Assembly: GCA_024635755.1 (NCBI GenBank)
Contig: JAGXIF010000024.1
Coordinates: 1-64,000 of the forward strand
DNA from: Halothiobacillus sp.
GTDB lineage: Bacteria; Pseudomonadota; Gammaproteobacteria; Halothiobacillales; Halothiobacillaceae
DNA length: 64,000 nucleotides
Direction: 5' to 3'
Shown in pieces: positions 42,317 through 51,588 of this stretch. How positions within the stretch are numbered: position 1 is the first letter of the stretch; every line of letters begins with the position of its first letter. Below the pieces are notes generated by a model, which worked only from the letters and a program-made list of their open reading frames with translations, was not told the origin of the DNA and did not search any database. Position numbers and translations under genes: made by a program.

Positions 42317-42916
42317 ATGGGGATGGAGACCTGGCTGAATTACCGACCGGCCGACCTGCTGATGTTCTCGGCGGAGACCTACCTGCGGTTGTTCGAACGG
42401 CTCAACCAGGGGGCCTGGCCGGCAGAGTGGCTGTTGCCGCTGGTCGCCGCGCTGATCGTCGCGCTCGCGCTCGGTCGGCATCGCTGGCAGTACCGCCTGG
42501 CAGCGGGCGGGCTTTCACTGGCGCTGGCGCTGGTTGCCTGGCGATTCTTCGGCCTCTATGCCGAGATCAACCTGGCAGCGCCCTGGCTGGCCGCCCTGTT
42601 TGTCGTCCCGTCCCTGGTGCTGGCGGTCGTGGCCATCGTCGGACCCGGCCTGGCGCTCGATCGACGGGCCCGCGGCTGGTGGGCGGGACTGGGCCTGCTC
42701 GCCTGGGGGCTGGTGATTCACCCGCTGGCCCTGCTCGCGAGCGGCCGATCGGCGGCCGGCGCGGAACTATTCGGCCTGGCACCCGATCCAACCGCCATTG
42801 CCACCATCGGCCTGTTACTGATGAGTCGGGTACCGGGGCGCGGCTGGGTGATGACCCTGCCGCTGATCTGGTGCGCGCTAAGCGCGCTGACCTGGTGGCT
42901 ACTGCTCGCGGCGTGA
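42317..42916 (+). CDS. DUF6064-family membrane protein
   Basis: 199 residues, with about six hydrophobic helices. The N-terminus METWLNYRPADLLMFSAETYLRLFERLNQ matches the conserved start of DUF6064 proteins (DLLMFSPRTYYRLFE type). Function unknown. It lies right after the aldo/keto reductase remnant and before the phospholipase D-like gene. An 18-base tandem duplication follows the stop. Confidence 0.75.
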   Translation: MGMETWLNYRPADLLMFSAETYLRLFERLNQGAWPAEWLLPLVAALIVALALGRHRWQYRLAAGGLSLALALVAWRFFGLYAEINLAAPWLAALFVVPSLVLAVVAIVGPGLALDRRARGWWAGLGLLAWGLVIHPLALLASGRSAAGAELFGLAPDPTAIATIGLLLMSRVPGRGWVMTLPLIWCALSALTWWLLLAA

Positions 42917-42917
42917 C

Positions 42918-42953
42918 AAACTGGGGAGCCTCTGCAAACTGGGGAGCCTCTGC
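42918..42953. repeat. Perfect tandem duplication of 18 bases
   Basis: AAACTGGGGAGCCTCTGC occurs twice head to tail (42918-42935 and 42936-42953), immediately after the DUF6064 stop codon. No further copies are seen nearby. Confidence 0.9.
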
Positions 42954-42992
42954 GATGCCCATTACGCCATCTATTAGCGAAGATACCCATTG

Positions 42993-45155
42993 ATGCGGAC
43001 CCGTGGCGACGACCACCCCCCACCCAGCGACGACGTCGAGCGCAGCGACAGCTTCTGGCGCATCGGCCAGGCCGACCGCGTTGGCCTGGTCATCGACGGG
43101 GAGAACTGGTTTCCGGCCTTCGCCGATCTGCTGGGCCAGGCCCGCCAGCAGGCCATCATTCTCTGCTGGGACATCGACAGCCGCGTGGCGATGTATCGCC
43201 CCTGCGATGCCAAGCGGGCGCCCTGCCACCTGACCGCGATCCTGCAGCGGGCTCTGGCGGACAACCCCGCCCTGGAGGTCCACCTGCTGCCGTGGGACTT
43301 CGCCATGATCTACGCCTTCGAGCGGGAATGGCTGCCATTGTTCAATCGCCCGCTGACACGCCACCGCCGCCTGCACGTGACCTTCGACGGCGAGCATCCG
43401 GTGGGCGCCTCACAGCACCAGAAGCTGCTGGTGGTTGACGACCGCACCGCCCTGGTCGGCGGATTCGATCCGTCGAAATGGCGCTGGGATCATCGCGAAC
43501 ACGCCCCGGCCGACGAGGCCCGCCGCGACCCCGACGGCCATCCCTTTCCGCCGTTCCATGACCTGGCCTTCGCCGTGACCGGCCCGGTCTGCCGCGATCT
43601 GGGCGACCTGGCCCGGCAACGCTGGCAACGTGCCACCGGCCAATCGCTCGCCCCGTCCCCCGCGGCCGCCGGCCCGGCGCCCTGGCCGGGTGAACGGGTG
43701 AGCGTCGAACTGGCGGATGCCCGCATCGGCATCACGCGGACCCTGCCGGCCTGGCGCGACCAGGCCGAGGTGCGCGAGATCGAAACCACGCTCTGCCGCC
43801 TGATCGCCGCGGCACGCGACTGCATCTACATTGAGAACCAGTACTTCACCAGCCACCGTATCGGCGAGGCCCTGATCGAACGGCTCGCGGCCAAGAACGG
43901 CCCCGAGGTGATCCTGGTGCTGCCGCAGGAGAAGGATGGCTGGCTGGAGCGGCTTACCATGGATGTCCTGCGCGCCCGGCTGGTAGAGCGCCTGCGCGAA
44001 GCGGATCGCCACGACCGGCTGCGGATCGTCTACCCCGCCATGGCCGGCCTGAAACCCGCGATGATCAGCGTGCACAGCAAGCTCGTCATCGGCGATGACC
44101 GCCAGATCAACCTCGGCTCGGCCAACACCTCCAACCGCTCGATGGGATTCGACAGCGAGCTCAATCTCTCCCTGCTGGGTGACAGCGAGGCCTCGCGCCG
44201 GGCGATCGCCGCCATGCGCCACGAACTGCTCGCCGAGCACCTGGGCTGCTCTCCGGCGACGGTCGCGTCCGCCGTCGACAGCCATGGCTCGGTGATCGCG
44301 GCCATCGAGGCGCTCAACCACCCGGACCAGGGTCGCTGGCTCGAACCGCAGGAAATCACGCTCGACCCGGCGATCGACCGCCAGGTTCCCGATTCGGCGG
44401 TAATCGACCCGGAACGCGCCCGCCCGCCCGAGGAGCTGATCGACATGTTTATCGAAAACCGCTCCCGCCAGCCGATCCGACGCAAGGCGGCCGGTTTCGC
44501 CGCCCTGATCGCTGCACTGGTGTTAGTGGCGCTGCTGCTCAAGTTCACCCCCCTGGGCGATCACGTCGCGCCGCGAGAATTGCTGGCTCGCCTGGCCGAG
44601 TTACGTCACATGGACGGGGGGCTCTGGGTCTTTTTCGCCCTGGCCGCCCTCGGCCTGCTGCTGGGGGTGCCCGCAACACCGGTGGTGATCGTCGCGGGGC
44701 TGCTCTTCGGCGCCTGGGCCGGTTTCGGGGTCGCCTACAGCGCCCTAACACTGTCCGCACTGGCCGGCTTCGTCGTCGGCCAATTTCTCGGCACCGACGC
44801 CCTGCGCCGGCTGGCGGGCAAGCGGCTCGACCGCCTCAGCCGTCATCTGGCCCAGCGCGGCGTCCTGACGGTGTTCTCGTTGCGCCTGATGCCCCTAGCC
44901 CCCTTCACGGTGGTCAACCTGGTCGCCGGGGCCAGCCGCATCCGATTCCGCGACTTTCTCGTCGGCAGTCTCGCCGGCCTCGCACCCGGCACCATCGCCC
45001 TGACGCTCTTCTCCGACCAGCTGCTGCGCACCATGATGGATCCAAGCCCGACCACGCTCAGCGTGCTGGCCCTGCTGACCGTCCTGTTGATCGGCATCGG
45101 CTGGGGGTTGTCGCGCTGGCTGGCGCTGCGGGAACAGGCCTCGGGGTCGTCATGA
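42993..45155 (+). CDS. Phospholipase D-like / VTT (DedA-type) membrane fusion protein
   Basis: 720 residues. The N-terminal two thirds is a PLD-superfamily phosphodiesterase with two HKD motifs: HQKLLVVDDRTALVGGFD (near 145) and HSKLVIGDDRQINLGSANTSNRSMGFD (near 355). The C-terminal third (about 495-720) is a VTT/SNARE-associated membrane domain with GLLLGVPATPVVIVAGLLFGAWAGFG and FSLRLMPLAPFTVVNLVAGAS. Such fusions may combine phosphatidyl transfer or hydrolysis with lipid handling across the membrane. The downstream EEP gene overlaps by four bases (ATGA). Confidence 0.9.
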   Translation: MRTRGDDHPPPSDDVERSDSFWRIGQADRVGLVIDGENWFPAFADLLGQARQQAIILCWDIDSRVAMYRPCDAKRAPCHLTAILQRALADNPALEVHLLPWDFAMIYAFEREWLPLFNRPLTRHRRLHVTFDGEHPVGASQHQKLLVVDDRTALVGGFDPSKWRWDHREHAPADEARRDPDGHPFPPFHDLAFAVTGPVCRDLGDLARQRWQRATGQSLAPSPAAAGPAPWPGERVSVELADARIGITRTLPAWRDQAEVREIETTLCRLIAAARDCIYIENQYFTSHRIGEALIERLAAKNGPEVILVLPQEKDGWLERLTMDVLRARLVERLREADRHDRLRIVYPAMAGLKPAMISVHSKLVIGDDRQINLGSANTSNRSMGFDSELNLSLLGDSEASRRAIAAMRHELLAEHLGCSPATVASAVDSHGSVIAAIEALNHPDQGRWLEPQEITLDPAIDRQVPDSAVIDPERARPPEELIDMFIENRSRQPIRRKAAGFAALIAALVLVALLLKFTPLGDHVAPRELLARLAELRHMDGGLWVFFALAALGLLLGVPATPVVIVAGLLFGAWAGFGVAYSALTLSALAGFVVGQFLGTDALRRLAGKRLDRLSRHLAQRGVLTVFSLRLMPLAPFTVVNLVAGASRIRFRDFLVGSLAGLAPGTIALTLFSDQLLRTMMDPSPTTLSVLALLTVLLIGIGWGLSRWLALREQASGSS

Positions 45156-45889
45156 CGGCCAAGAAGACGAGCCCCCAGAAACTGCGCGTGGCGACCTGGA
45201 ACATCCACAGTTGCATCGACCATCGCGGCCGCTACACGCCCGAGCGCACGGCACGCGTCATCCGGCTGCTCGACCCGGACATCATCGCCCTGCAGGAGGC
45301 CAACCTCGCCCCGAACCCGGCGGACGATCGCCTGCTGCGGGCGGCCCGCGCCACGCTGCCCCACTGGCTGTTCGCCCCTGCCCATGAACGCGGCTGCATC
45401 CATCGCCCGGGCGAGACCACCGGCTTTGGCAACCTGATCCTGTCGCGCTGGCCGCTCACCCCGGACGAACCGCTGGAACTCTCCCACCGCCAGCGAGAGC
45501 CCCGCCAGGCCCTGCGCGCCCGACTGGCCACCCCCGGCGGTGAGCTGCATTTCTGGGTGGTGCACCTGGGGCTGGGGCTGCTCGAACGCCGTGAGCAGGG
45601 GCAGCGCATTGCCCAGGCCCTGGCCGACCTGCCGCCCGACTCGCCCCTGATTCTCGCAGGCGACTTCAACGAGTGGCTGCCCCGCGCCCAGAGCCTGCGT
45701 GTCTTGCACCGACACCTGACCCGGCTGCCGGCCCGGCGGAGCTTCCCCGCTGCCCGACCGTTGCTGGCGCTCGATCAGATCTGGACCCGTGGCCCGCTGC
45801 ACGCCCATCACCTGAATGCCGTGCGCGACCCCATCATTCCGCGGATTTCCGACCACCTGCCGGTCGTGGCGGACCTGTCACTGGGCTGA
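45152..45889 (+). CDS. Endonuclease/exonuclease/phosphatase-family protein
   Basis: 245 residues. EEP fold: RVATWNIHSCID (about 11-22), IIALQEANL with the metal-binding Glu, GFGNLILSRWPL, LILAGDFNEWLP, and the C-terminal ISDHLPVVADL with the catalytic His. Coupled to the PLD-VTT gene by an ATGA overlap, a combination seen in other bacteria and suggestive of lipid head-group phosphodiesterase activity rather than DNA cleavage; this is inference. Confidence 0.85.
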   Translation: MTAKKTSPQKLRVATWNIHSCIDHRGRYTPERTARVIRLLDPDIIALQEANLAPNPADDRLLRAARATLPHWLFAPAHERGCIHRPGETTGFGNLILSRWPLTPDEPLELSHRQREPRQALRARLATPGGELHFWVVHLGLGLLERREQGQRIAQALADLPPDSPLILAGDFNEWLPRAQSLRVLHRHLTRLPARRSFPAARPLLALDQIWTRGPLHAHHLNAVRDPIIPRISDHLPVVADLSLG

Positions 45890-45902
45890 TCCCGGCGGCG
45901 GA

Positions 45903-46538
45903 TCACTCGGCGGCTTGCAACCAACCGGTGATCACCTCGCGCGCCTGGTTGACGTGGGTGCCCTTGGTGCCGGAGAAGGTCATCCAGTGGCCATTGGAGA
46001 GGGGATGTTCGCGTTCCAGGCGGGCGACCGTCTGCTTGGCCTGGCCAAAACTGATCTTGTCCGCCTTGGTCAGCAGGACGAGCACCGGCAGGCCGCGGCT
46101 GACGGCGTATTCGAGCATCTGCTGGTCGAGCTCCTTGGCCGGGTGGCGGATGTCCATGATCACGACCACGCCCACCAGCGACTGGCGCTCGGCGAAATAC
46201 TGCGCCATCGACTCGCCCCAGGCACGCCGCACCGCCTGGGGCACCTTGGCAAACCCGTAGCCGGGCAGGTCGACCAGGCGGTGGCGGGCGTTTTCCTTCT
46301 CGCCGCCCAGGCCGAACAGGTTGATCATCTGCGTGCGCCCCGGGGTGCGCGAGGTCCGTGCCAGCGCCTTCTGCCCCACCAGGGCGTTGAGCGCGGTGGA
46401 CTTGCCGGCGTTGGACCGGCCGGCGAAGGCGACCTCGCCCCCCCGGTCCTCGCCGATATCGGCCAGGCGCGGGGCACTCTTGATGAAGGTGGCGGCATCG
46501 AACAGGCGACGGGCAGGGCGGTTGGCGTCTTCGGTCAT
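45903..46538 (-). CDS. engB: Ribosome biogenesis GTPase YihA/YsxC (EngB)
   Basis: 211 residues from ATG 46538 (MTEDANRPARRLFDAATFIKSAPRL); an in-frame ATG at 46574 would add 12 residues. Single GTPase domain with GRSNAGKS (P-loop), RTPGRTQ (switch I), DLPGYGFAKV (DXXG), TKAD and SGTKG motifs. Needed for 50S assembly and cell division. Divergent from cytochrome c4, the usual gammaproteobacterial arrangement. Confidence 0.94.
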   Translation of the reverse strand: MTEDANRPARRLFDAATFIKSAPRLADIGEDRGGEVAFAGRSNAGKSTALNALVGQKALARTSRTPGRTQMINLFGLGGEKENARHRLVDLPGYGFAKVPQAVRRAWGESMAQYFAERQSLVGVVVIMDIRHPAKELDQQMLEYAVSRGLPVLVLLTKADKISFGQAKQTVARLEREHPLSNGHWMTFSGTKGTHVNQAREVITGWLQAAE

Positions 46539-46693
46539 CGGATTCAACCAGGTAGGAGAGTCTTGGCGGCTCATCCTGCCACGCCGCGAGGTTGCAAGCG
46601 AGTGACTTATGCGGTTTGATTACGGGTCGTTTTTACTTGGTCGAGCCGGAAACTTGCCGCCGGCGCCACGCAAACCCTAACGAGATTGCAGTG

Positions 46694-47332
46694 ATGACAG
46701 CGATTCACCCCCTGCCGCGCCGCGGCCGTTTCTCCGCCGGCACCTTGCTGGGCCTGTCCCTTCTCCTCGGGAGTGTCCAGGCGCCAGCGCAGGAAACCGG
46801 CTCGGTCACGGCCGGTCGCGAGGCATCGCAGGCCTGTGCCGCCTGCCACGGCGAGAAGGGCAACAGCAACAGCCCGGCCTTCCCCTCGATCGCCGGGCAG
46901 CCGTCCGCCTACCTGGCCAATCAACTTCGGGCCTATCGCGACAGCACGCGCGAGAACGCCATCATGAACGGTCAGGCCGCCAACCTAAGCGAACAGGACA
47001 TCCTCGATCTCGCCGCCTTCTATGCCGCCCAGGAGCGCAAGGTGGCCAATCCGGCCACAACAGACTTGGATGAGGGCCGCGTGCTATACCATCATGGCCG
47101 CGAGGGCCTGGCCGCCTGCGCGGCCTGCCACGGTGCCGAGGGCCGCGGCAACCAGCCGGCCGGCTTTCCCGCCCTGCGCGGCCTGACGGCGCCCTACACC
47201 GCGCAGTCGCTCAGGGACTACCGCAGCGAAAGCCGCCAAGGCGGCCAGGCCGCATTGATGCACCCGCTGGCCGCCGAGCTCGGTGACGAGGAGATCGACG
47301 CGCTGGCCACTCACATCGCCACTTTCGACTGA
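46694..47332 (+). CDS. Dihaem cytochrome c4
   Basis: 212 residues. A signal peptide ends near VQAPAQ. Two c-type haem domains follow, each with CAACH: C48-C51-H52 and a second near 145. Axial methionines are likely in AIMNGQAANLS and ALMHPLAAEL, which precede the typical DI-x-DLAAFYAAQ helices. Periplasmic electron carrier, usually feeding terminal oxidases. It sits directly upstream of the System II cytochrome c maturation genes that would attach its haems, and divergent from engB as in other gammaproteobacteria. Confidence 0.93.
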   Translation: MTAIHPLPRRGRFSAGTLLGLSLLLGSVQAPAQETGSVTAGREASQACAACHGEKGNSNSPAFPSIAGQPSAYLANQLRAYRDSTRENAIMNGQAANLSEQDILDLAAFYAAQERKVANPATTDLDEGRVLYHHGREGLAACAACHGAEGRGNQPAGFPALRGLTAPYTAQSLRDYRSESRQGGQAALMHPLAAELGDEEIDALATHIATFD

Positions 47333-47417
47333 CGGCCCACCGGCTGGTACGGTCACCGCGCCCGCGCACTCCGGGCGGCCAGGCCCATTCGCCCCAGATT
47401 CCACGCAAGGTTCGCCG

Positions 47418-49502
47418 ATGACTTCCCAGGCACAATCCGCCCCACCACGCCGCCGCAGCCTCCGGTCCCGGCTGTTCACCTGGCTGACGTCGATGAACCT
47501 GGCGATCGCCCTGCTGTCGATCCTGGCGATCGCCTCGGTGATCGGCACCGTCCTGCAGCAGAACCAGCCATTCAATGACTACCTGATCGAGTTCGGGCCG
47601 TTCTGGTTCGAGGTGTTCCACACCCTCGGCCTGTTCGACGTCTACTCGGTGGGCTGGTTCGTGGTCATCCTGCTGTTTCTGCTCGCCTCCACCAGCGCCT
47701 GCCTGATTCGCAACACTCCGAATTTTCTGCGCGACATCCGCAGCTTCCGCCTCAACGCGCAGGAAAAGTCGCTGCAGGCCTTCGCCCACTCGCGCCAGTT
47801 CGACAGCCAGCTGCCGGCCGAGGAGATCGTGCAGCGCAGCCAGGGCCTGTTCGCCCGTCTGGGCTACAAGGCCCGGGCAAAGGAACGCGATGGCGAAACC
47901 CTGATCGCCGCGCGCAAGGGCGGGCTCAACCGCATCGGCTACATCCTCACGCACCTGGGGATGGTGGTGATCTTGGTCGGCGGCCTGATCGACAGCAAGA
48001 TGTACCTCAAGACGCTCAACACCCTGGGCGTGGTCGAGGTTGAGACCCGCGACCTGCCGGTCAGCCAAGTGCCCGAGGAGAGCCACCTGCCGCCGGGGGT
48101 ACTGGCGGGCTTTCGCGGCTCGGTGAACATCCCCGAGAGCAAGTGGGGCGATGTGGCCTTCATCGGCCTGAAGGACGGCTACGTGGTGCAGAACCTGCCG
48201 TTCAAGATCGAGGTGAACGACTTCTTCGTCGAGTTCTACGACACGGGCATGCCCAAGTCCTTCAACTCGAACGTCACGCTCACCGACAAGGACAGTGGCG
48301 AGACCCTCACCAAGACCATCCGCGTCAACCACCCGCTCAAGTACCAGGGCTACAACATCTTCCAGTCGAGCTTCGGCGACGGTGGCAGCGAGATCGAGTT
48401 CGACGCCTGGCAGCTGGCCGGCAAGACCGGCACCCGCCAAGCGCTCGAGGGCACCGTCCACGAGGACCGCAGCTTCGAGTTCAACGGCGAGAAATACACC
48501 ATCGAGTTCACCGATTTCTCGCTGTTCAACGTCAACCCCACCGAGGGGCCGGACGGCAGCAGGGAGAACACCAACTTCGGCCCGTCGGTCACCTTCCGGG
48601 TGCGCGACGCCGCCGGTCAGGCGGTGGAGTACGAAAACTATTTCCAGCCGGTCGACTTCGACGGCACCCGCTATTTCCTCAGCGGCCTGACCCGGACCGT
48701 CGGTGGTCAGCAGCAGTTCCTGTTCATTCCCGCCGACCGCAACAACTCCATCGAGACCTTCATGGCATTCTATGCCAAGCTCAACGACGAGGAGGCCATC
48801 GCCCGCATCGCCGCCGAGCTGATCGGCCAGACCCGCGCGTCGGCTGACGACGAGGAGATGCGCAGTTCGGCCGCCCGCTCCATCAGCAACCTGGTCCAGG
48901 TGTTTGTCGCGGCCGGCTTCTCGGGACTTAGCGAGACCGTCGACGAAACCCTCGCCCAGCGGGGGCTTTCCGGCGAAGCGGCGAAGCGGGGGCGCGAATC
49001 GTCGTTCCGCGTGGTCCAGTCGGTGCTGATGCGCGCCTACATGGAAACCCTGCAGGAACAGGGTATTGAAGACTTCTCCCAGCGCGACGAGAAATTCTTC
49101 GAGGATGCGCTGGACGTAATGACAGTGATCCCCGACTACGTCTCACCGATCTATGTCGCGCCGACCGGCTTCACTCACATCCAGTCCACCGGGCTGGAGA
49201 TCACCCGCTCGCCCGGCATGTTCTGGGTGTATCTGGGCTCGCTGATGCTGACGATGGGCATCTTCATGCTGTTCTACATCCACTATCGCCGGCTGTGGGT
49301 GTTGATCAAGCCGGCCGGATCGGACCATGATGACGGCACGACACATCATCGGTTGGTGGTCGCCGGCACGGATGCCCGCAAGAACATCGATTTCGACCAG
49401 GCATTTGCCCAGTTCAGCAATGAACTTCAGCGGCAGACCGAGTCAAACGAGCAGAAAAACACACCGTCCAACCCGGATAATTCCGGCCGGCCGGAACAAT
49501 GA
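47418..49502 (+). CDS. resB: Cytochrome c biogenesis protein ResB (Ccs1)
   Basis: 694 residues from ATG 47418 (MTSQAQSAPPRRR). Membrane helices near 25-45, 70-90, 165-185 and a C-terminal helix near 618-640 flank a large periplasmic domain (190-610). The segments TSMNLAIALLSILAIASVIGTVLQQNQP, GLNRIGYILTHLGMVVILVGGLID and RVNHPLKYQGYNIFQSSFGD are hallmarks. ResB and CcsA form the System II haem delivery/ligation complex. The stop overlaps an in-frame ATG of the next gene. Confidence 0.93.
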   Translation: MTSQAQSAPPRRRSLRSRLFTWLTSMNLAIALLSILAIASVIGTVLQQNQPFNDYLIEFGPFWFEVFHTLGLFDVYSVGWFVVILLFLLASTSACLIRNTPNFLRDIRSFRLNAQEKSLQAFAHSRQFDSQLPAEEIVQRSQGLFARLGYKARAKERDGETLIAARKGGLNRIGYILTHLGMVVILVGGLIDSKMYLKTLNTLGVVEVETRDLPVSQVPEESHLPPGVLAGFRGSVNIPESKWGDVAFIGLKDGYVVQNLPFKIEVNDFFVEFYDTGMPKSFNSNVTLTDKDSGETLTKTIRVNHPLKYQGYNIFQSSFGDGGSEIEFDAWQLAGKTGTRQALEGTVHEDRSFEFNGEKYTIEFTDFSLFNVNPTEGPDGSRENTNFGPSVTFRVRDAAGQAVEYENYFQPVDFDGTRYFLSGLTRTVGGQQQFLFIPADRNNSIETFMAFYAKLNDEEAIARIAAELIGQTRASADDEEMRSSAARSISNLVQVFVAAGFSGLSETVDETLAQRGLSGEAAKRGRESSFRVVQSVLMRAYMETLQEQGIEDFSQRDEKFFEDALDVMTVIPDYVSPIYVAPTGFTHIQSTGLEITRSPGMFWVYLGSLMLTMGIFMLFYIHYRRLWVLIKPAGSDHDDGTTHHRLVVAGTDARKNIDFDQAFAQFSNELQRQTESNEQKNTPSNPDNSGRPEQ

Positions 49503-49534
49503 CGGCAAGACAATCCGCGCAGGAGAAATCGCCC

Positions 49535-50743
49535 ATGTCTGTCCCCAACGAACAGATGGTCAACGGCTATCAACCCACTTCCAACCTGCCGTCACCGCGG
49601 CGCGTCGGCCTGATTGACGTGCTGTGGACGGTCGCCATGCTGGTCGCAGCGGGCATCGGCTACAGCCAGTACAGTGCCTCGATGGACTACTACGCCACCG
49701 GCACGCTGTTCGGGGCTGCGCTTGGCCTGGGCTTCCTGGGCTGGATCTGGCCGGCGACGCGCTGGCTCACCGCCGTGGTCGCCGCGGTCTCGCTGTTCGC
49801 CCTGTGGCGATACAACATCCTGGGCGCCGACGGCGCGGTGGGCCGCGCCGCACTGGGGGAGTTTCAGGAATCAACCTTCCTGTTCAAGTTCCTGCTCTCC
49901 AGCCAAGCCGCCACCATGTGGATGGTGGCGCTGTTCTTCCTCTCGATCCCCACCTACTTCATTAGCACGCTCGCGCGTTCGGAGTATGGACTCAAGGTGG
50001 GCAGCGCCCTGGTCTGGAGCGGGGTGGCCATGGGCTTCATCGGCTTTTTCTCCCGCTGGCACGAGTCCTACCTGATCAACCCCGCGTACGGCCACATCCC
50101 GGTGAGCAATCTCTACGAGGTGTTCATCGTCTTCGCCGTGGTCACCGCGCTGCTCTACCTGTTTTACGAGAAGCACTACAACAACCGCAGCCTGGGCGGC
50201 TTCGTAATGCTGATCGTCGGCGTCGCGCTGGGCTTTTTGCTCTGGTACCAGTTCACCCGCGATGCCGAGGTGATCGCCCCGCTGGTCCCGGCACTGAAAA
50301 GCTGGTGGATGAAGATCCACGTGCCGGCGAATTTCATCGGCTATGGCACCTTCGCCATCGCCGCGATGGTGGGCGTGGCCTACGTCATCAAGGACAAGAT
50401 GGGGGGTGACGGCCCCAACGACCGCCTGCCGTCACTGGCCGTGATGGACGACATCCAGTACAAGGCCATCGCACTGGGCTTTGCCTTCTTCACCATCGCC
50501 ACCATCCTCGGCGCCATGTGGGCGGCCGAGGCCTGGGGCGGCTACTGGAGCTGGGATCCGAAGGAAACCTGGGCACTGATCGTGTGGCTGAACTACGCCG
50601 CCTGGCTGCACATGCGCCTGACCAAGGGCTGGCGCGGCCCGGTCATGGCCTGGTGGAGCATCGGCGGGCTGGTGATCACCAGCTTCGCCTTCCTCGGGGT
50701 GAACATGTTCCTCTCCGGGCTGCACTCCTACGGCGAGCTGTAA
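49535..50743 (+). CDS. ccsA: Cytochrome c biogenesis protein CcsA (ResC)
   Basis: 402 residues from ATG 49535, supported by AGGAG nine bases upstream; an upstream ATG (49499) overlapping resB is also possible. About eight membrane helices. The tryptophan-rich haem-handling WWD motif is clear: WAAEAWGGYWSWDPKETWALIVWL. Conserved histidines in NPAYGHIPVSNLYE and HVPANFIGYG are likely haem ligands. Partner of ResB in System II. Confidence 0.93.
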   Translation: MSVPNEQMVNGYQPTSNLPSPRRVGLIDVLWTVAMLVAAGIGYSQYSASMDYYATGTLFGAALGLGFLGWIWPATRWLTAVVAAVSLFALWRYNILGADGAVGRAALGEFQESTFLFKFLLSSQAATMWMVALFFLSIPTYFISTLARSEYGLKVGSALVWSGVAMGFIGFFSRWHESYLINPAYGHIPVSNLYEVFIVFAVVTALLYLFYEKHYNNRSLGGFVMLIVGVALGFLLWYQFTRDAEVIAPLVPALKSWWMKIHVPANFIGYGTFAIAAMVGVAYVIKDKMGGDGPNDRLPSLAVMDDIQYKAIALGFAFFTIATILGAMWAAEAWGGYWSWDPKETWALIVWLNYAAWLHMRLTKGWRGPVMAWWSIGGLVITSFAFLGVNMFLSGLHSYGEL

Positions 50744-50901
50744 CCCACTCGCCCGTGCATGACCCGGATGGGGCAGTCGGCTGCAGAAGTGGCGGGCATG
50801 CCCCATACTTCGTTCCATGTCCTGGTAATGGGCCCTGCCTATCGGGCCTGGCGCCGGATCGCGGCGTCCCATCCATGCAACCAATCCACTGGAATGACCC
50901 A

Positions 50902-51588
50902 ATGACCGCACCCATGACCCTTTCGCACCGGCCCTTCCGCGCCTTGCGCCGCCTCGTGGCCCTGCCCGGACTGATCCTGCTGGCCCTGTCGTTCGGCATG
51001 ATCGCCCCGACCCATGCGGCCGCTGAGGGCGAGGACTACCGCATGGTGGACACCGACGTCGAGTCGCCGGAAGGTCAGATCCTGGTCCAGGAGTTCTTCT
51101 GGTACGGCTGCCCGCACTGCTACCACCTGGAGGCGGAACTCGAGCCCTGGCTCGAGCGTCTGGGGGCGGACGTGGTCTTCGAGCGACACGCACTGGCCCT
51201 CGGCCAGCACTGGCTGCCGCTGACGCAGGCCTTCTACGCGGCCGAGGCGCTGGATGCCGTCGAGGACACCCACTCGGCGGTATTCCTCGCCATCCACGAG
51301 GACGGCAACCGGCTGGAAGACGCCGAGGCCATCGCCGACTTCTACGCCGAACAGGGCGTGGACCGGGATGCCTTCCTCGAGGCCTTCAACGGCTTCGCGG
51401 TCCAGAACCAGATCCGCAAGACCGGCCAGGTCGCCCAGGCCGCCGGGGTACGCGGCGTGCCCTCGATCCTGATCGACGGCCGCTACCTGGTAACCGGCCG
51501 CCTGGCTGGGGGCAATGCCCAGATGCTTGAGGTGGCCGACGAGTTGATCGCGGAGATCCGCGGGGAGCAAGACAGCCAAGTCCAATGA
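50902..51588 (+). CDS. dsbA: Thiol:disulfide interchange protein DsbA
   Basis: 228 residues from ATG 50902. A signal peptide ends at THAAA, followed by a thioredoxin fold with active site FFWYGCPHCYHLE and cis-proline loop VRGVPSILID. CPHC is the classical DsbA motif: a periplasmic oxidant forming disulfides, including those on apocytochromes before haem attachment. It follows ccsA by about 160 bases and overlaps the next gene by four bases. Confidence 0.93.
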   Translation: MTAPMTLSHRPFRALRRLVALPGLILLALSFGMIAPTHAAAEGEDYRMVDTDVESPEGQILVQEFFWYGCPHCYHLEAELEPWLERLGADVVFERHALALGQHWLPLTQAFYAAEALDAVEDTHSAVFLAIHEDGNRLEDAEAIADFYAEQGVDRDAFLEAFNGFAVQNQIRKTGQVAQAAGVRGVPSILIDGRYLVTGRLAGGNAQMLEVADELIAEIRGEQDSQVQ

